Source: Mycobacterium gordonae (GTDB taxonomy: Bacteria > Actinomycetota > Actinomycetes > Mycobacteriales > Mycobacteriaceae). From it: a DNA stretch of 38,220 nt. How positions within the stretch are numbered: position 1 is the first letter of the stretch; each line of letters opens with the position of its first letter. Positions 7,468 to 17,000 of this stretch are shown in pieces. Where the stretch lies: the NCBI RefSeq assembly GCF_002101675.1, contig NZ_LQOY01000023.1, positions 1-38,220 on the forward strand, in the 5' to 3' direction. The notes under the pieces were generated by a model. It saw nothing but the letters and a program-made list of their open reading frames with translations. It was not told where the DNA came from and did no database searches. The position numbers and the translations under genes were made by a program.

Positions 7468-7555
7468 GCGCTTCGAGTCTGCGTCCACGGCTTCGGCTGG
7501 GCGTGCACGGCGCCCAGGAAGGCAGAATCCCGCCGTCACGGGACACTCGAAGCGC
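7468..7555. other. Nested inverted repeats, candidate structured RNA or cruciform
   Basis: The outer arms GCGCTTCGAGT (7468-7478) and ACTCGAAGCGC (7545-7555) are perfectly complementary over 11 bp. Inside, CTGC (7479-7482) can pair with GCAG (7522-7525), enclosing a hairpin with 7-bp arms CTGGGCG/CGCCCAG (7497-7503, 7511-7517), and a second hairpin TCCCG/CGGGA follows (7528-7532, 7539-7543). The result is a compact multi-branched fold closed by a long stem. No known RNA family is recognised and the coding strand cannot be decided. Confidence 0.5.
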
Positions 7556-7558
7556 TAT

Positions 7559-7578
7559 GGGCAAACACGGGCAAACAC
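7559..7578. repeat. Tandem 10-base repeat
   Basis: GGGCAAACAC occurs twice in direct succession immediately after the inverted-repeat element. Two copies one helical turn apart could be a protein-binding site; only two copies are present and no known regulator is recognised. Confidence 0.5.
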
Positions 7579-7686
7579 CCGACCGACCAATCCAGAGACC
7601 AGAGTGACGCCTGAGCCAGGCGCGACTCAGGTGACCAAAGGTGCCCACTGACGGCGAGTGCATCGGGAAGACCGGCCCGTGCCAGC

Positions 7687-7692
7687 TAATAT
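7687..7692 (+). promoter_or_regulatory. -10 element of mutT4, probable leaderless start
   Basis: TAATAT fits the mycobacterial TANNNT -10 and ends seven bases before the GTG chosen for mutT4, which itself has no ribosome-binding site. That spacing would put the transcription start on the start codon. The -35 region is not recognisable. Confidence 0.5.
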
Positions 7693-7699
7693 CGCTTGG

Positions 7700-8443
7700 G
7701 TGTCGGAGGGCGAACAAGCCAAACCACGTCGACGCCGGGGCCGGCGTCGCGGTCGTGGCGGCGCACGTCCGGCTGAGAACAATACGGAAAGCCCGCCGGC
7801 GGCCGAGCCGGTACCCACCCCGGCTGCCGCTGCCAAGCGCCGGCCCCGGCCACGCCGGGCCCCCGACCGGATGCGCACCGTGCACGAAACCTCCGCGGGC
7901 GGACTGGTCATCGACGGGATCGACGGGCCCCGCGAAACACAAGTAGCCGCCCTCATCGGGCGCATCGACCGGCGTGGCAGGATGCTGTGGTCGCTGCCCA
8001 AGGGCCACATCGAGATGGGTGAGACTGCCGAGCAGACCGCCATCCGGGAGGTCGCCGAGGAGACCGGGATCCGCGGCGGCGTGCTCGCCGCGCTGGGGCG
8101 GATCGACTACTGGTTCGTCACCGACGGACGACGGGTGCACAAGACTGTGCACCACTATCTGATGCGGTTCTTGGGTGGGGAGCTGTGCGACGAAGACCTG
8201 GAGGTGGCCGAGGTGGCGTGGGTGCCGATCCGGGAACTGCCTTCCCGGCTGGCCTACGCCGACGAACGCCGCCTGGCCGAACGGGCCGACGAGCTGATCG
8301 ACAAGCTGCAGAACGACGGCGAGCATGCGCTTCCGCCGCTTCCGCCGAGCGCCCCGCGGCGACGGCCGCAGACCCACTCGCGCACCCGTCACGCCAACGA
8401 CCCGGAACCGGGCAAGAAGAACGGTCACGGGCGGGGGCCGTGA
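7700..8443 (+). CDS. mutT4: Nudix hydrolase MutT4
   Basis: Nudix hydrolases cleave nucleoside diphosphates linked to another group; MutT-type members are thought to clean damaged nucleotides, though the substrate of MutT4 is not certain. The 247-residue product has an Arg-rich N-terminal tail ([12 protein letters not shown]), the Nudix box G(x5)E(x7)REVAEETGI with [20 protein letters not shown] at about residues 102-121, and a basic C-terminal tail. Rv3908 has 248 residues and the same layout. The GTG at 7700 is chosen because it yields the family N-terminus (SEGEQAK) and lies seven bases after a TAATAT -10; an ATG 42 bases earlier is less likely. Its stop overlaps the next start (GTGA). Confidence 0.92.
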   Translation: MSEGEQAKPRRRRGRRRGRGGARPAENNTESPPAAEPVPTPAAAAKRRPRPRRAPDRMRTVHETSAGGLVIDGIDGPRETQVAALIGRIDRRGRMLWSLPKGHIEMGETAEQTAIREVAEETGIRGGVLAALGRIDYWFVTDGRRVHKTVHHYLMRFLGGELCDEDLEVAEVAWVPIRELPSRLAYADERRLAERADELIDKLQNDGEHALPPLPPSAPRRRPQTHSRTRHANDPEPGKKNGHGRGP

Positions 8444-10830
8444 CGGCGCCGCTCCCCCGCTGGGCCAGGTTGGTGCGTCTTGCCGCAGTGATCGGCATCG
8501 TGGCCGGTTTCGGCGTCTTACTCACCGCGCCGCGCGCCGACGCGGGCGAGCCTTCCGCGACCCCGTTCGTGCAGGTCCGCATCGATCAGGTGTCACCGGA
8601 CGTCGTCACCACCACCAGCGATCCCGTCGTCACTGTCAGCGGCATGGTCACCAACATCGGCGACCGCCCGGTCCGCGACGTGATGGTGCGCCTCGAGCAC
8701 GCGTCAGCGGTATCCACCTCAGCCGCTCTGCGCACCTCCCTGGACGGCAGCACCGACCAGTACGAAGCCGCGGCGGACTTCCTCACTGTGTCCCCGGAAC
8801 TGCAGCGCGGCCAACAGGCCGGGTTCACCCTGTCCGCGCCGCTGCGCTCGCTCACCAAGCCGTCGCTGGCCGTCGACAAGCCCGGCATCTTCCCCGTCCT
8901 GGTCAACGTCAACGGCACCCCCGACTACGGCGCGCCCGCCCGGCTGGACAACGCGCGATTCCTGCTGCCGGTCGTGGGTGTCCCCCCGGACAAAGGCGGA
9001 GGCGCCGAGGCCGCCCCCGCCGTCGCGCCGGAAACCACCAAGCCGGTGTGGATCACCATGCTCTGGCCGCTGGCTGACCGGCCGCGGCTGGCGCCCGGTG
9101 TCCCCGGCGGCACCATCCCGGTCCGCCTCATTGACGACGACCTGGCCAACTCCCTGGCCAACGGCGGCCGGCTCGACACCCTGCTGTCGGCAGCCGAGCT
9201 GGCCACCAGTCGCGACGTCGACCCCGACGGCGCCGTCGCACGGGCGCTGTGCCTGGCCGTGGACCCTGACCTGATCGTCTCCGTCAACGCGATGACCGCC
9301 GGCTACGTGGTGTCCAACTCCCCCGACGGGCCAGCCCAACTCCCCGGTACCCCCACCCATCCGGGCACCGGCCAGGCCGCCGCGACCACCTGGCTCAACC
9401 GCCTGCGTGCCTTGGCCCACCGCACCTGCGTGGCGCCGTTGCCCTACGCGCAGGCCGACCTGGACGCCCTGCAACGGGTCAACGACCCCGGCCTGAGTTC
9501 CACCGCGATCGTCAGCAACGGCGAGATCATTGACCGCATCCTCGACGTCACCTCGGTGCGCGGCGCCGCGCTGCTGCCCGACGGCCCGCTGACCGGCCGC
9601 GCAGTCACCCTGCTCAACGCCAACGACGCCACGGTCGCGGTCGCCGCCGCTGACCTGTCCGCTCAGGACGCCGCCGACCCGGTCAGCGCCGACGTGGCGC
9701 CGCGCCGGCTCTCGCCGCAGGTGGTGGCGGCGCCATTCGACCCGGCCGTCGGGGCGGCGCTGGCCGCAGCGGGAACCAACCCGACGGTCCCCACCTATCT
9801 GGACCCGTCGCTGGCGATCCGGGTCAACCACGACTCCCTCACCGCCCGGCGCCAGGACGCGCTGGGCGCGATGCTGTGGCGCAGCCTCACCCCGGACGCC
9901 GCTCCGCGCACCCAGATCCTGGTGCCGCCGGCGGTGTGGTCCTTGCCGGGTGACGACGCGCAGTTCATCCTGACCGCGCTGGCCACCTCGATCCATTCCG
10001 GCCTGGCCGTCCCTCGCCCGCTGCCGGCGCTGGTCGCCGACGCCGCCGCAAGGATCGAACCCCCGGTGCCGCCCGGCGCCTACCCGTCGGAACGGGGCAG
10101 GTTCAGCGACGACATCACCGGACAGATCGCCGGGCAGGTGGGCCGGCTGTGGAAACTCACTTCGGCGTTGATGACCGATGAGCGCACCGGCCTGACCGGG
10201 CCGCAGTACACCGCCCCGCTGCGCGAGGACATGCTGCGCGCACTGAGCGAATCGGTGCCACCCGACACTCGCAACGGGCTGGCCCAGCAGCGCCTGAGCG
10301 TGGTCGGCACCACCATCAACGACTTCTTCGGCTCGGTGACCATCGTCAACCCCGGTGGCTCCTACACATTGGCCACCGAGCACAGCCCGCTGCCGCTGGC
10401 CCTGCACAACGGCCTGGCCGTGCCGATCCGGGTCCGTTTGCAGGTCAACGCGCCGCCCGGCATGACGGTCACCGATGTGGGTGAGATCGAGCTGCCGCCG
10501 GGATACCTGCCGCTGCGGGTGCCCATCGAGGTCAACTTCACCCAGCGGGTCGCCATCGACGTGGGATTGCGCACCCCGGACGGGACCGTGCTGGGTGAAC
10601 CGGTGCGGTTGTCGGTGCACTCCAACGCCTACGGCAAGGTGCTGTTCGCGATCACACTCACCGCGGCGGCGGTGCTGGTCACCCTGGCCGGCCGACGACT
10701 GTGGCACCGCTTTCGCGGCCAGCCCGACCCCGCCGACCTCGACCGCCCCGACCCACCCGCGAGCGGACACGTGCGGCCCCCTGGTGCGCCCGCGATCGAG
10801 CAACGGGTTCACGAAGAGCATCGCGTATGA
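8440..10830 (+). CDS. Secreted or membrane-anchored conserved protein (Rv3909 type)
   Basis: The 796-residue protein has an N-terminal hydrophobic segment (about residues 11-32, followed by APRADAGEP) that looks like a signal peptide, a long extracellular region, and one C-terminal membrane helix (about 730-755, [16 protein letters not shown]) followed by a basic cytoplasmic tail RRLWHRFRG. The topology is therefore a large outer-face domain anchored at the C-terminus. Near the membrane the sequence has beta-rich, Ig-like character ([13 protein letters not shown]). It matches Rv3909 (802 residues), a DUF6049-type protein of unknown function. Start GTG overlaps the mutT4 stop and its stop overlaps the murJ start (ATGA). 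Tight coupling to MurJ suggests a role in envelope building, which is inference. Confidence 0.85.
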   Translation: MTAPLPRWARLVRLAAVIGIVAGFGVLLTAPRADAGEPSATPFVQVRIDQVSPDVVTTTSDPVVTVSGMVTNIGDRPVRDVMVRLEHASAVSTSAALRTSLDGSTDQYEAAADFLTVSPELQRGQQAGFTLSAPLRSLTKPSLAVDKPGIFPVLVNVNGTPDYGAPARLDNARFLLPVVGVPPDKGGGAEAAPAVAPETTKPVWITMLWPLADRPRLAPGVPGGTIPVRLIDDDLANSLANGGRLDTLLSAAELATSRDVDPDGAVARALCLAVDPDLIVSVNAMTAGYVVSNSPDGPAQLPGTPTHPGTGQAAATTWLNRLRALAHRTCVAPLPYAQADLDALQRVNDPGLSSTAIVSNGEIIDRILDVTSVRGAALLPDGPLTGRAVTLLNANDATVAVAAADLSAQDAADPVSADVAPRRLSPQVVAAPFDPAVGAALAAAGTNPTVPTYLDPSLAIRVNHDSLTARRQDALGAMLWRSLTPDAAPRTQILVPPAVWSLPGDDAQFILTALATSIHSGLAVPRPLPALVADAAARIEPPVPPGAYPSERGRFSDDITGQIAGQVGRLWKLTSALMTDERTGLTGPQYTAPLREDMLRALSESVPPDTRNGLAQQRLSVVGTTINDFFGSVTIVNPGGSYTLATEHSPLPLALHNGLAVPIRVRLQVNAPPGMTVTDVGEIELPPGYLPLRVPIEVNFTQRVAIDVGLRTPDGTVLGEPVRLSVHSNAYGKVLFAITLTAAAVLVTLAGRRLWHRFRGQPDPADLDRPDPPASGHVRPPGAPAIEQRVHEEHRV

Positions 10831-13800
10831 ACTCCGCACCCCGGGGGGTGCAACCGGCGGCACCACGGCCGACGTCACAACCACCTCGACATCAGCTGTC
10901 CCAGCCGCGCAGCACCGTGCCGCCGCCGGGCCTGCCACCGCGCCCCGGCTGGACACCGCAACAGACGGCCCAGCAAGGGCGACCCGACGCGCCCGCGCGG
11001 CCCCGCCAGGAGGAGCTGTCCGACGCCGCGGTGGTGTCCCGGTCCTGGGGCATGGCGTTCGCCACCCTGATCAGCAGGCTCACCGGCTTCGCCCGGATCG
11101 TGTTGCTGGCCGCGATCCTGGGTGCGGCGCTGTCCAGCTCGTTCTCGGTGGCCAACCAGCTGCCCAACCTGGTCGCCGCCTTGGTGCTGGAGGCGACGTT
11201 CACCGCGATCTTCGTGCCGGTGCTGGCCCGCGCCGAGCAGGACGACCCCGACGGCGGTGCGGCCTTCGTCCGCCGGCTGGTCACCCTGGCCACCACCCTG
11301 CTGATCGTGGCGACCGCGTTGTCAGTGGCCGCGGCGCCGCTGCTGGTGCGCCTGATGCTGGGCCGCAACCCCGAGGTCAACGAACCACTGACCACCGCGT
11401 TCGCCTACCTGCTGCTGCCCCAGGTGCTGGTCTATGGCCTGTCGTCGGTGTTCATGGCGATCCTAAACACGCGCAACGTCTTCGGGCCCCCGGCCTGGGC
11501 GCCGGTCGTCAACAACGTCGTGGCGATCGCCACGCTGGGTGTCTACCTCGCCGTCCCCGGCGAACTGTCGGTCGACCCCGTTCAGATGGGCAACGCCAAG
11601 CTGCTGGTCCTCGGTATCGGCACTACCCTGGGCGTCTTCGCGCAGACCGCGGTGTTGCTGGTGGCCATCGGACGCCAGCACATCAGCCTGCGCCCGCTGT
11701 GGGGAGTCGACGACCGGCTCAAACGCTTCGGCACCATGGCCGCGGCCATGGTGCTCTACGTGCTGATCAGCCAGCTCGGCCTGGTGGTCGGCAACCAGAT
11801 CGCCAGTTCGGCCGCGGCCTCCGGGCCGGCGATCTACAACTACACGTGGCTGGTGCTGATGCTGCCGTTCGGCATGATCGGCGTCACGATCCTGACGGTG
11901 GTGATGCCCCGGCTGAGCCGCAACGCCGCCGCCGACGACATTCCGGCGGTGCTGGCCGACCTGTCGCTGGCCACCCGGCTGACCATGATCACGCTCATCC
12001 CGGCGGTGGCGTTCATGACCGTCGGCGGCCCGGCGATGGGCAGCGCGCTGTTCGCCTATGGGCATTTCGGACAGGTAGACGCCGGGTATCTGGGTGCGGC
12101 CATCGCGCTGTCAGCGTTCACCCTGATCCCCTACGCCCTGGTGCTGCTTCAGCTCCGCGTCTTCTACGCCCGCGAACAGCCGTGGACGCCGATTGTGATC
12201 ATCATGGTGATCACCTCGGTGAAAATCGCCGGGTCGCTGCTGGCCCCGCGAGTCACCGGCAACAAAGAGCTGGTCGCCGGCTACCTCGGCACGGCCAACG
12301 GCCTGGGCTTTCTGGCCGGCGCCGTGGTCGGGCACGTCCTGCTGCGCCGCAGCCTGCGCCCCAAGGGCGGCGCGCTGATCGACCTCGGCACCGTGCGCAC
12401 CATCCTGGTGGCCGTCTCGGCGTCGCTGCTGGCCGGCCTCGTCGCCCACGTCGCCGACCGACTCCTCGGGCTGCACGGGTTGACCGAGCACGGCGGGATG
12501 GGCTCACTGCTGCGGCTATTCGTGCTCGGAGTGATCATGGTGCCTATCCTGGCGGCGGTGATGCTGGGCGCGCGGGTCCCCGAGGCACGGGCGGCCGCCG
12601 CGGCTATCCGGCGCCGAACCCGACGCGGGCAGCCGGCCCGGGCCCAGGCGCCGGCCCAGGCGACAGTGTCGTCCGCGGGTCGCCCCGTCACGTACCCTGA
12701 GCAAAGAAATTCGTCCCTGCCGGGGGGACACGCGGTCCAGGAGCCGATCCGGCGCAGACCTCCGGTGGCTGGGGCCGGGCGAGGGAAAGGACCGGAGGTG
12801 ACCGACCGCACTTCGGATAACGCAGCACCGAGTTCGATGGCGGGCGACGACTTCCAGCCCGACATCCCGAGTCGCGGCTCGACCTCGGGGGATCAGCTTC
12901 ACCGCGAGGTGGACCCCCGCGGACCGATCCCGTTCGACGCGCCCCGCGAACGCGACGCCGACCCGCCGCCGGACGACCTCAGCTTGGTGCCGGGCGCCCG
13001 CATCGCAAACGGCCGCTATCGACTGCTGATCTCGCACGGCGGCACGCCGCCGCTGCACTTCTGGCAGGCCCTCGACACCGCGCTGGACCGGCAGGTGGCA
13101 CTGACCTTCGTCGATCCCGAAGGCTCGCTGCCCGACGAGGTGCTGCAGGAGATCCTGTCCCGCACCCTGAGGCTCAGCCGGATCGACAAACCCGGCATCG
13201 CCCGCATCCTCGACGTGGTCCACACCGGATCCGGCGGCCTCGTGGTCTCGGAGTGGGTCCGCGGCGGTTCCCTGCAGGAAGTCGCCGACACCTCGCCGTC
13301 GCCGGTGGGCGCCATCCGGGCGATGCAGTCCCTGGCCGCCGCCGCCGACGCCGCACATCGTGCCGGGGTCGCGCTGTCCATCGACCATCCGAGCCGGGTC
13401 CGGGTGAGCATCGACGGCGACGTGGTGCTGGCCTACCCCGCGACCATGCCCGACGCCAACCCGCAAGACGACATCCGCGGCATCGGTGCCTCGCTCTACG
13501 CGCTGCTCGTCAACCGCTGGCCGCTGCCCGAATCCGGGGTGCGCAGCGGCCTGGCGCCCGCCGACCGCGACGCCAACGGCCAGCCCGTCGAACCGACCGT
13601 CGTCGACCGCGACATCCCGTTCCAGATCTCCGCGGTCGCGGTCCGCTCCGTCCAGGAGGACGGCGGAATACGCAGCGCCTCAACGCTTTTGAACTTGCTA
13701 CAGCAAGCCACCGCGGTGGCCGACCGCACCGAGGTGATCGGTCCGATCGCCGAACCCCCCGCCCCGGCCTCGCCACGACGCACCGCCGAGCGCGGCGGCG

Positions 13801-14456
13801 AAACCTACTCCCGCCGGCGTCGCAACATCCTGATCGGCCTCGGCGCCGGCGCGGCCGTCCTGCTGGTGGCACTGCTGGTGCTCGCCTCGGTGGTCAGCAA
13901 GATCTTCGGTGACGTCGGCAGCGGCATCAAGGGAGACCAGCTCGGCCTGAACAACCCGACGTCGTCGGCCGCCTCGGAGTCGCCGGGCAGCTCGGCGCCG
14001 TCCGGCAGCTTCGTCAAGCCCACCAGAGCCACCGTCTTCTCCCCCGGCGGCGACGCCGACAATCCCGGGGATGCGGGCAACGCCATCGACGGCAACCCGG
14101 GCACCGTGTGGCAGACGGACACCTACTCCGACCCTGTCCCGTTCCCGGGGTTCAAGAACGGGGTCGGGCTGATGCTGCAGCTGCCCCAGCCGACGGTGGT
14201 CGGCGTGGTCGGTCTCGACATCTCCAGCACCGGAACCAAGGTCGAGATCCGTTCGTCGTCCTCGCCGAATCCCTCGAAGCTGGAGGACACCACCGTGCTA
14301 ACCCCGGCCACGGCGCTCAAGCCCGGCCACAACACCATCCAAGTCAAGGCCTCGGCGCCGACGTCGAACCTGCTGGTGTGGATCTCCACGCTGGGCACCA
14401 CCGACGGCAAGAGTCGCGCCGACCTCTCCGAGATCACCATCCAGGCCGCCTCCTGA
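10827..14456 (+). CDS. mviN: Lipid II flippase MurJ fused to a pseudokinase and extracellular domain (MviN, Rv3910 type)
   Basis: MurJ/MviN carries lipid II across the inner membrane for peptidoglycan synthesis. The 1209-residue protein has a Pro-rich cytosolic head (1-65), a MurJ domain of about 14 helices (about 70-570), a charged linker (to about 720), a kinase-like domain (about 724-990), one membrane helix (about 1000-1020) and a Ser/Pro-rich linker leading to a beta-rich outer domain like discoidin folds. The kinase-like domain lacks the usual active residues: the VAIK lysine position reads VALT and no HRD or DFG is visible, so it is a pseudokinase. In M. tuberculosis this domain is phosphorylated by PknB and binds FhaA. 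Rv3910 has 1184 residues and the same plan. The ATG overlaps the previous stop. Confidence 0.92.
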   Translation: MNSAPRGVQPAAPRPTSQPPRHQLSQPRSTVPPPGLPPRPGWTPQQTAQQGRPDAPARPRQEELSDAAVVSRSWGMAFATLISRLTGFARIVLLAAILGAALSSSFSVANQLPNLVAALVLEATFTAIFVPVLARAEQDDPDGGAAFVRRLVTLATTLLIVATALSVAAAPLLVRLMLGRNPEVNEPLTTAFAYLLLPQVLVYGLSSVFMAILNTRNVFGPPAWAPVVNNVVAIATLGVYLAVPGELSVDPVQMGNAKLLVLGIGTTLGVFAQTAVLLVAIGRQHISLRPLWGVDDRLKRFGTMAAAMVLYVLISQLGLVVGNQIASSAAASGPAIYNYTWLVLMLPFGMIGVTILTVVMPRLSRNAAADDIPAVLADLSLATRLTMITLIPAVAFMTVGGPAMGSALFAYGHFGQVDAGYLGAAIALSAFTLIPYALVLLQLRVFYAREQPWTPIVIIMVITSVKIAGSLLAPRVTGNKELVAGYLGTANGLGFLAGAVVGHVLLRRSLRPKGGALIDLGTVRTILVAVSASLLAGLVAHVADRLLGLHGLTEHGGMGSLLRLFVLGVIMVPILAAVMLGARVPEARAAAAAIRRRTRRGQPARAQAPAQATVSSAGRPVTYPEQRNSSLPGGHAVQEPIRRRPPVAGAGRGKGPEVTDRTSDNAAPSSMAGDDFQPDIPSRGSTSGDQLHREVDPRGPIPFDAPRERDADPPPDDLSLVPGARIANGRYRLLISHGGTPPLHFWQALDTALDRQVALTFVDPEGSLPDEVLQEILSRTLRLSRIDKPGIARILDVVHTGSGGLVVSEWVRGGSLQEVADTSPSPVGAIRAMQSLAAAADAAHRAGVALSIDHPSRVRVSIDGDVVLAYPATMPDANPQDDIRGIGASLYALLVNRWPLPESGVRSGLAPADRDANGQPVEPTVVDRDIPFQISAVAVRSVQEDGGIRSASTLLNLLQQATAVADRTEVIGPIAEPPAPASPRRTAERGGETYSRRRRNILIGLGAGAAVLLVALLVLASVVSKIFGDVGSGIKGDQLGLNNPTSSAASESPGSSAPSGSFVKPTRATVFSPGGDADNPGDAGNAIDGNPGTVWQTDTYSDPVPFPGFKNGVGLMLQLPQPTVVGVVGLDISSTGTKVEIRSSSSPNPSKLEDTTVLTPATALKPGHNTIQVKASAPTSNLLVWISTLGTTDGKSRADLSEITIQAAS

Positions 14457-14503
14457 TCTTCAGGTGAAGTGCCGGGCGGCCGCCGATTGGTTACCGTCCG
14501 GCG

Positions 14504-15061
14504 GTGGGCTTGTGGGGAACGGGACGGCAACGCAGTGACACCGAACTGCTGGCCGCCCACGTGGCCGGCGACCGCCACGCCTTCGCCGAGTTGTTCCGCC
14601 GCCACCACCGGCAGCTCTACCGGCTGGCGCGGCTGACCAGTTTGAGCCGCGAAGACGCCGACGACGCGTTCCAGGATGCGATGCTCTCGGCGCACCGTAG
14701 CGCCGGCTCGTTCCGGTGTGACGCAGCGGTCGGCACCTGGCTGCACCGCATCGTGCTCAACGCGTGCCTGGACCGGCTCCGCCGCACCCAGGCCCGACCG
14801 ACCGTCCCGTTCCAGGACGTGCACCCGGTCGCGGACCGGACGTCGCACGTCGACACCGCCATCGTCGTGCAGCGTGCGCTGCTGCGGCTGCCGATCCAGC
14901 AACGCGCCGCGGTGGTCGCCGTCGACATGCACGGCTACTCCGTCGCCGAGACAGCGCGGCTGTTGGGGGTGCCCGAGGGCACCGTCAAGAGTCGGTGCGC
15001 ACGTGGGCGGACGAAGCTCGCCTACCTACTGGGCTATCTCGAAATGATCGGCGCCACTTAG
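14504..15061 (+). CDS. sigM: ECF sigma factor SigM
   Basis: An extracytoplasmic-function sigma factor of 185 residues. Region 2 spans about residues 15-85 (AFAELFRRHHRQLYRLARL, EDADDAFQDAML) and region 4 about 120-175, with the HTH YSVAETARLLGVPEGTVKSRCARGR. It directs RNA polymerase to a small set of promoters; in M. tuberculosis SigM controls Esx and PPE-type secreted factors and is expressed late. The GTG at 14504 is chosen because M. tuberculosis SigM has the corresponding V-G residues at this point before the conserved SD.ELLAAHVAGDR. The 47-base gap to mviN lacks an obvious promoter. The following gene encodes the likely anti-sigma factor. Confidence 0.9.
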   Translation: MGLWGTGRQRSDTELLAAHVAGDRHAFAELFRRHHRQLYRLARLTSLSREDADDAFQDAMLSAHRSAGSFRCDAAVGTWLHRIVLNACLDRLRRTQARPTVPFQDVHPVADRTSHVDTAIVVQRALLRLPIQQRAAVVAVDMHGYSVAETARLLGVPEGTVKSRCARGRTKLAYLLGYLEMIGAT

Positions 15062-15191
15062 CGTTATCTCTGTCGGCCGCCGCCGGCCTGCCGGGCACGA
15101 TGAGCGGGGCGCTCACGGTGACCACGGCTTGGCCGGGACGCCCGGCACCCCATAACGAGCGCGCGGGCCGCGATGGCGGACACTGGGTCCG

Positions 15192-15902
15192 ATGAATGCA
15201 GCCGAGGAGGCGGATCCGCCGCTGACCGTCGAGGTGCTCGCCGACTTGCAGGCGGGGTTGCTCGACGACGAGACCGCCACCCGCGTGCGTCGGCGCATCC
15301 GCAGCGACCCGCAGGCGGCGGCGGCCCTGCAGGCGCTGCACCAGGTGCGCTGCGACGTCGCCGCCGCCGACACCGCCCCGGCACCCGAGACCCCGCCCGA
15401 GGTGGTGACCCGCGTCGCCGCGTCACTGAAGGCATCCGGTGCCGCCCATGCCGCCCGACCGCCCCTGCGCCCGGCCCGCGTCCTCGCCGGCGTCGCCGGG
15501 GTGGTCGCGGTGCTGGCAGCGATCGGCATTGGGACCATGTCACTGCTCAACGAGCCGGAGTCCACACCCAGCGCACCCGTCACCGCGAACCACATCACCG
15601 TTTCCACTCCGGTCCCGGTGATACCACTTTCCGACGCCGAGATCCGCGACCTGACGCATCGCCCGCCCGATTTCGGCGCGCTCGGCAACGCCTCTCAGCG
15701 GGCATCCTGCCTCGGCGGCCTGGGCTATCCCGCCAGCGAGCCGGTGCTGGGGGCCCGGCCCGTCGAGGTCAACGCCCGCCCGGGCGTGCTGCTGGTGATG
15801 CGCGGCGACACCCCCGACACCCTGGTCGCTTACGCGGTGGCGCAAAACTGCAGCGCCGCCGACACCGGACTGCTGGCCACGACCGCGATTCCGCGCGCGT
15901 AG
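15192..15902 (+). CDS. Probable anti-SigM factor, single-pass membrane protein (Rv3912 type)
   Basis: The 236-residue product has a cytoplasmic N-terminus (about 1-95) containing an anti-sigma-like helical region (VEVLADLQAGLLDDETATRV, RIRSDPQAAAALQALHQVR), one membrane helix (about 98-120, VLAGVAGVVAVLAAIGIGT) and an outer domain with two Cys residues (ASCLGGLGY and AQNCSAAD). This is the topology of membrane anti-sigma factors that hold an ECF sigma factor until a signal arrives. Rv3912 next to sigM in M. tuberculosis has been called RsmA; the classical zinc HxxxCxxC motif is not evident here. A 130-base gap separates it from sigM, so it may be co-transcribed or have its own start. Confidence 0.78.
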   Translation: MNAAEEADPPLTVEVLADLQAGLLDDETATRVRRRIRSDPQAAAALQALHQVRCDVAAADTAPAPETPPEVVTRVAASLKASGAAHAARPPLRPARVLAGVAGVVAVLAAIGIGTMSLLNEPESTPSAPVTANHITVSTPVPVIPLSDAEIRDLTHRPPDFGALGNASQRASCLGGLGYPASEPVLGARPVEVNARPGVLLVMRGDTPDTLVAYAVAQNCSAADTGLLATTAIPRA

Positions 15903-15934
15903 CCTGCGCCGGTCAGTGTCGTGCGTCGCAGCCG

Positions 15935-15960
15935 GGAACACCCACGCCTACCCTGGCGTT
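15935..15960 (+). promoter_or_regulatory. SigH-type promoter upstream of trxB
   Basis: GGAACA (15935-15940) and CGTT (15957-15960) are separated by 16 bases, matching the SigH/SigE consensus GGAAC(A) N16-17 CGTT. In M. tuberculosis the trxB2-trxC operon is known to be induced by SigH under oxidative and heat stress. Transcription would start about 45 bases before the trxB ATG. Confidence 0.7.
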
Positions 15961-16013
15961 CGTAGGATTTGCAGATCACGCTCACTGATCAGCTTTCGTT
16001 CCGAAAGGCACGC

Positions 16014-17000
16014 ATGACCGCTTCCTCAGACACCATCCACGACGTCATCGTCATCGGTTCGGGCCCGGCCGGCTACACGGCCGCCCTCTACACCGCCCGC
16101 GCGCAACTCAAGCCGCTGGTCTTCGAGGGCGTCTCGTTCGGCGGAGCGCTGATGACCACGACCGAGGTGGAGAACTATCCCGGGTTCCGCGACGGCATCA
16201 CCGGCCCGGAGTTGATGGACCAAATGCGCGAGCAGGCGCTGCGATTCGGCGCCGACCTGCGCATGGAGGACGTCGAGTCGGTATCACTGGACGGGCCGGT
16301 CAAGTCCGTCGTGACCGCCGACGGCGAGACGTTCCGGGCCCGGGCCGTCATCTTGGCCATGGGTGCGGCCGCCCGCTATCTGCAGGTGCCCGGCGAACAG
16401 GAACTGCTCGGCCGCGGCGTCAGTTCCTGCGCCACCTGTGACGGCTTCTTCTTCCGCGACCAGGACATCGCCGTGATCGGCGGCGGCGACTCCGCGATGG
16501 AGGAAGCCACCTTCCTGACCCGCTTCGCCCGCAGCGTCACGCTGGTCCACCGCCGCGAGGAGTTCCGGGCCTCCAAGATCATGCTCAACCGGGCCGAGAC
16601 CAACGAGAAGATCACCATCCTGACCAACAAGGCGGTCCTCGGGGTGGACGGCGACACCTCGGTCACCGGGCTGCGCCTGCGCGACACGGTCACCGGGGAG
16701 GAGACGACACTGCCGGTCACCGGCGTGTTCGTCGCGATCGGCCACGAACCGCGCTCCGCCCTGGTCCGCGACGCCGTCGAGCTGGACCCGGACGGCTACG
16801 TCCTGGTGCAGGGGCGCACCACCAGCACGTCGCTGGAGGGGGTGTTCGCCGCCGGCGACCTGGTGGACCGCACCTACCGGCAGGCGATCACCGCGGCCGG
16901 CAGCGGCTGTGCCGCCGCCATCGACGCCGAACGCTGGCTGGCCGACCACGAAGCCGCCGGGCCCGCCGACAGTACCGAACTGATTGGAGCACAGCGATGA
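16014..17000 (+). CDS. trxB: Thioredoxin reductase
   Basis: This FAD flavoenzyme uses NADPH to reduce thioredoxin. The 328-residue product shows the FAD motif [16 protein letters not shown] (about residues 15-30), the redox pair CATC in SCATCDGFF (about 138-141), the NADPH-binding [10 protein letters not shown] (about 158-167) and the second FAD motif [10 protein letters not shown] (about 281-290), the layout of low-molecular-weight TrxB. ATG at 16014 has a GAAAGG ribosome-binding site; the upstream in-frame ATG at 15969 lies close to the promoter and is rejected. It overlaps trxC by ATGA, so reductase and substrate are co-translated. The SigH-type promoter upstream explains stress induction. 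Confidence 0.96.
   Translation: MTASSDTIHDVIVIGSGPAGYTAALYTARAQLKPLVFEGVSFGGALMTTTEVENYPGFRDGITGPELMDQMREQALRFGADLRMEDVESVSLDGPVKSVVTADGETFRARAVILAMGAAARYLQVPGEQELLGRGVSSCATCDGFFFRDQDIAVIGGGDSAMEEATFLTRFARSVTLVHRREEFRASKIMLNRAETNEKITILTNKAVLGVDGDTSVTGLRLRDTVTGEETTLPVTGVFVAIGHEPRSALVRDAVELDPDGYVLVQGRTTSTSLEGVFAAGDLVDRTYRQAITAAGSGCAAAIDAERWLADHEAAGPADSTELIGAQR

Larger units (their letters stand above)
7420..7699. other. Divergent intergenic region between pcnA and mutT4
   Basis: This 280-base gap must carry the promoters of two divergent genes. It holds a nested inverted-repeat structure (7468-7555), a tandem 10-base repeat (7559-7578), a further 6-bp inverted repeat CCTGAG/CTCAGG (7610-7615, 7626-7631) and the mutT4 -10 (7687-7692). 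Open frames crossing it lack ribosome-binding sites and resemble shadow frames. It is longer and more structured than a plain double promoter would need. Confidence 0.6.

Noticed and set aside
8719..10956. A 745-codon open frame on the minus strand opposite the Rv3909-type gene
   Set aside because: It is a GC-driven shadow of a gene with a clear signal peptide, membrane helix and coupled neighbours; its translation is Arg/Gly/Gln-rich with no family resemblance.
10475..12700. A 741-codon plus-strand frame across the end of the Rv3909-type gene and mviN
   Set aside because: Out of frame with both real genes and made of Arg/Pro/Gly-rich shadow sequence.
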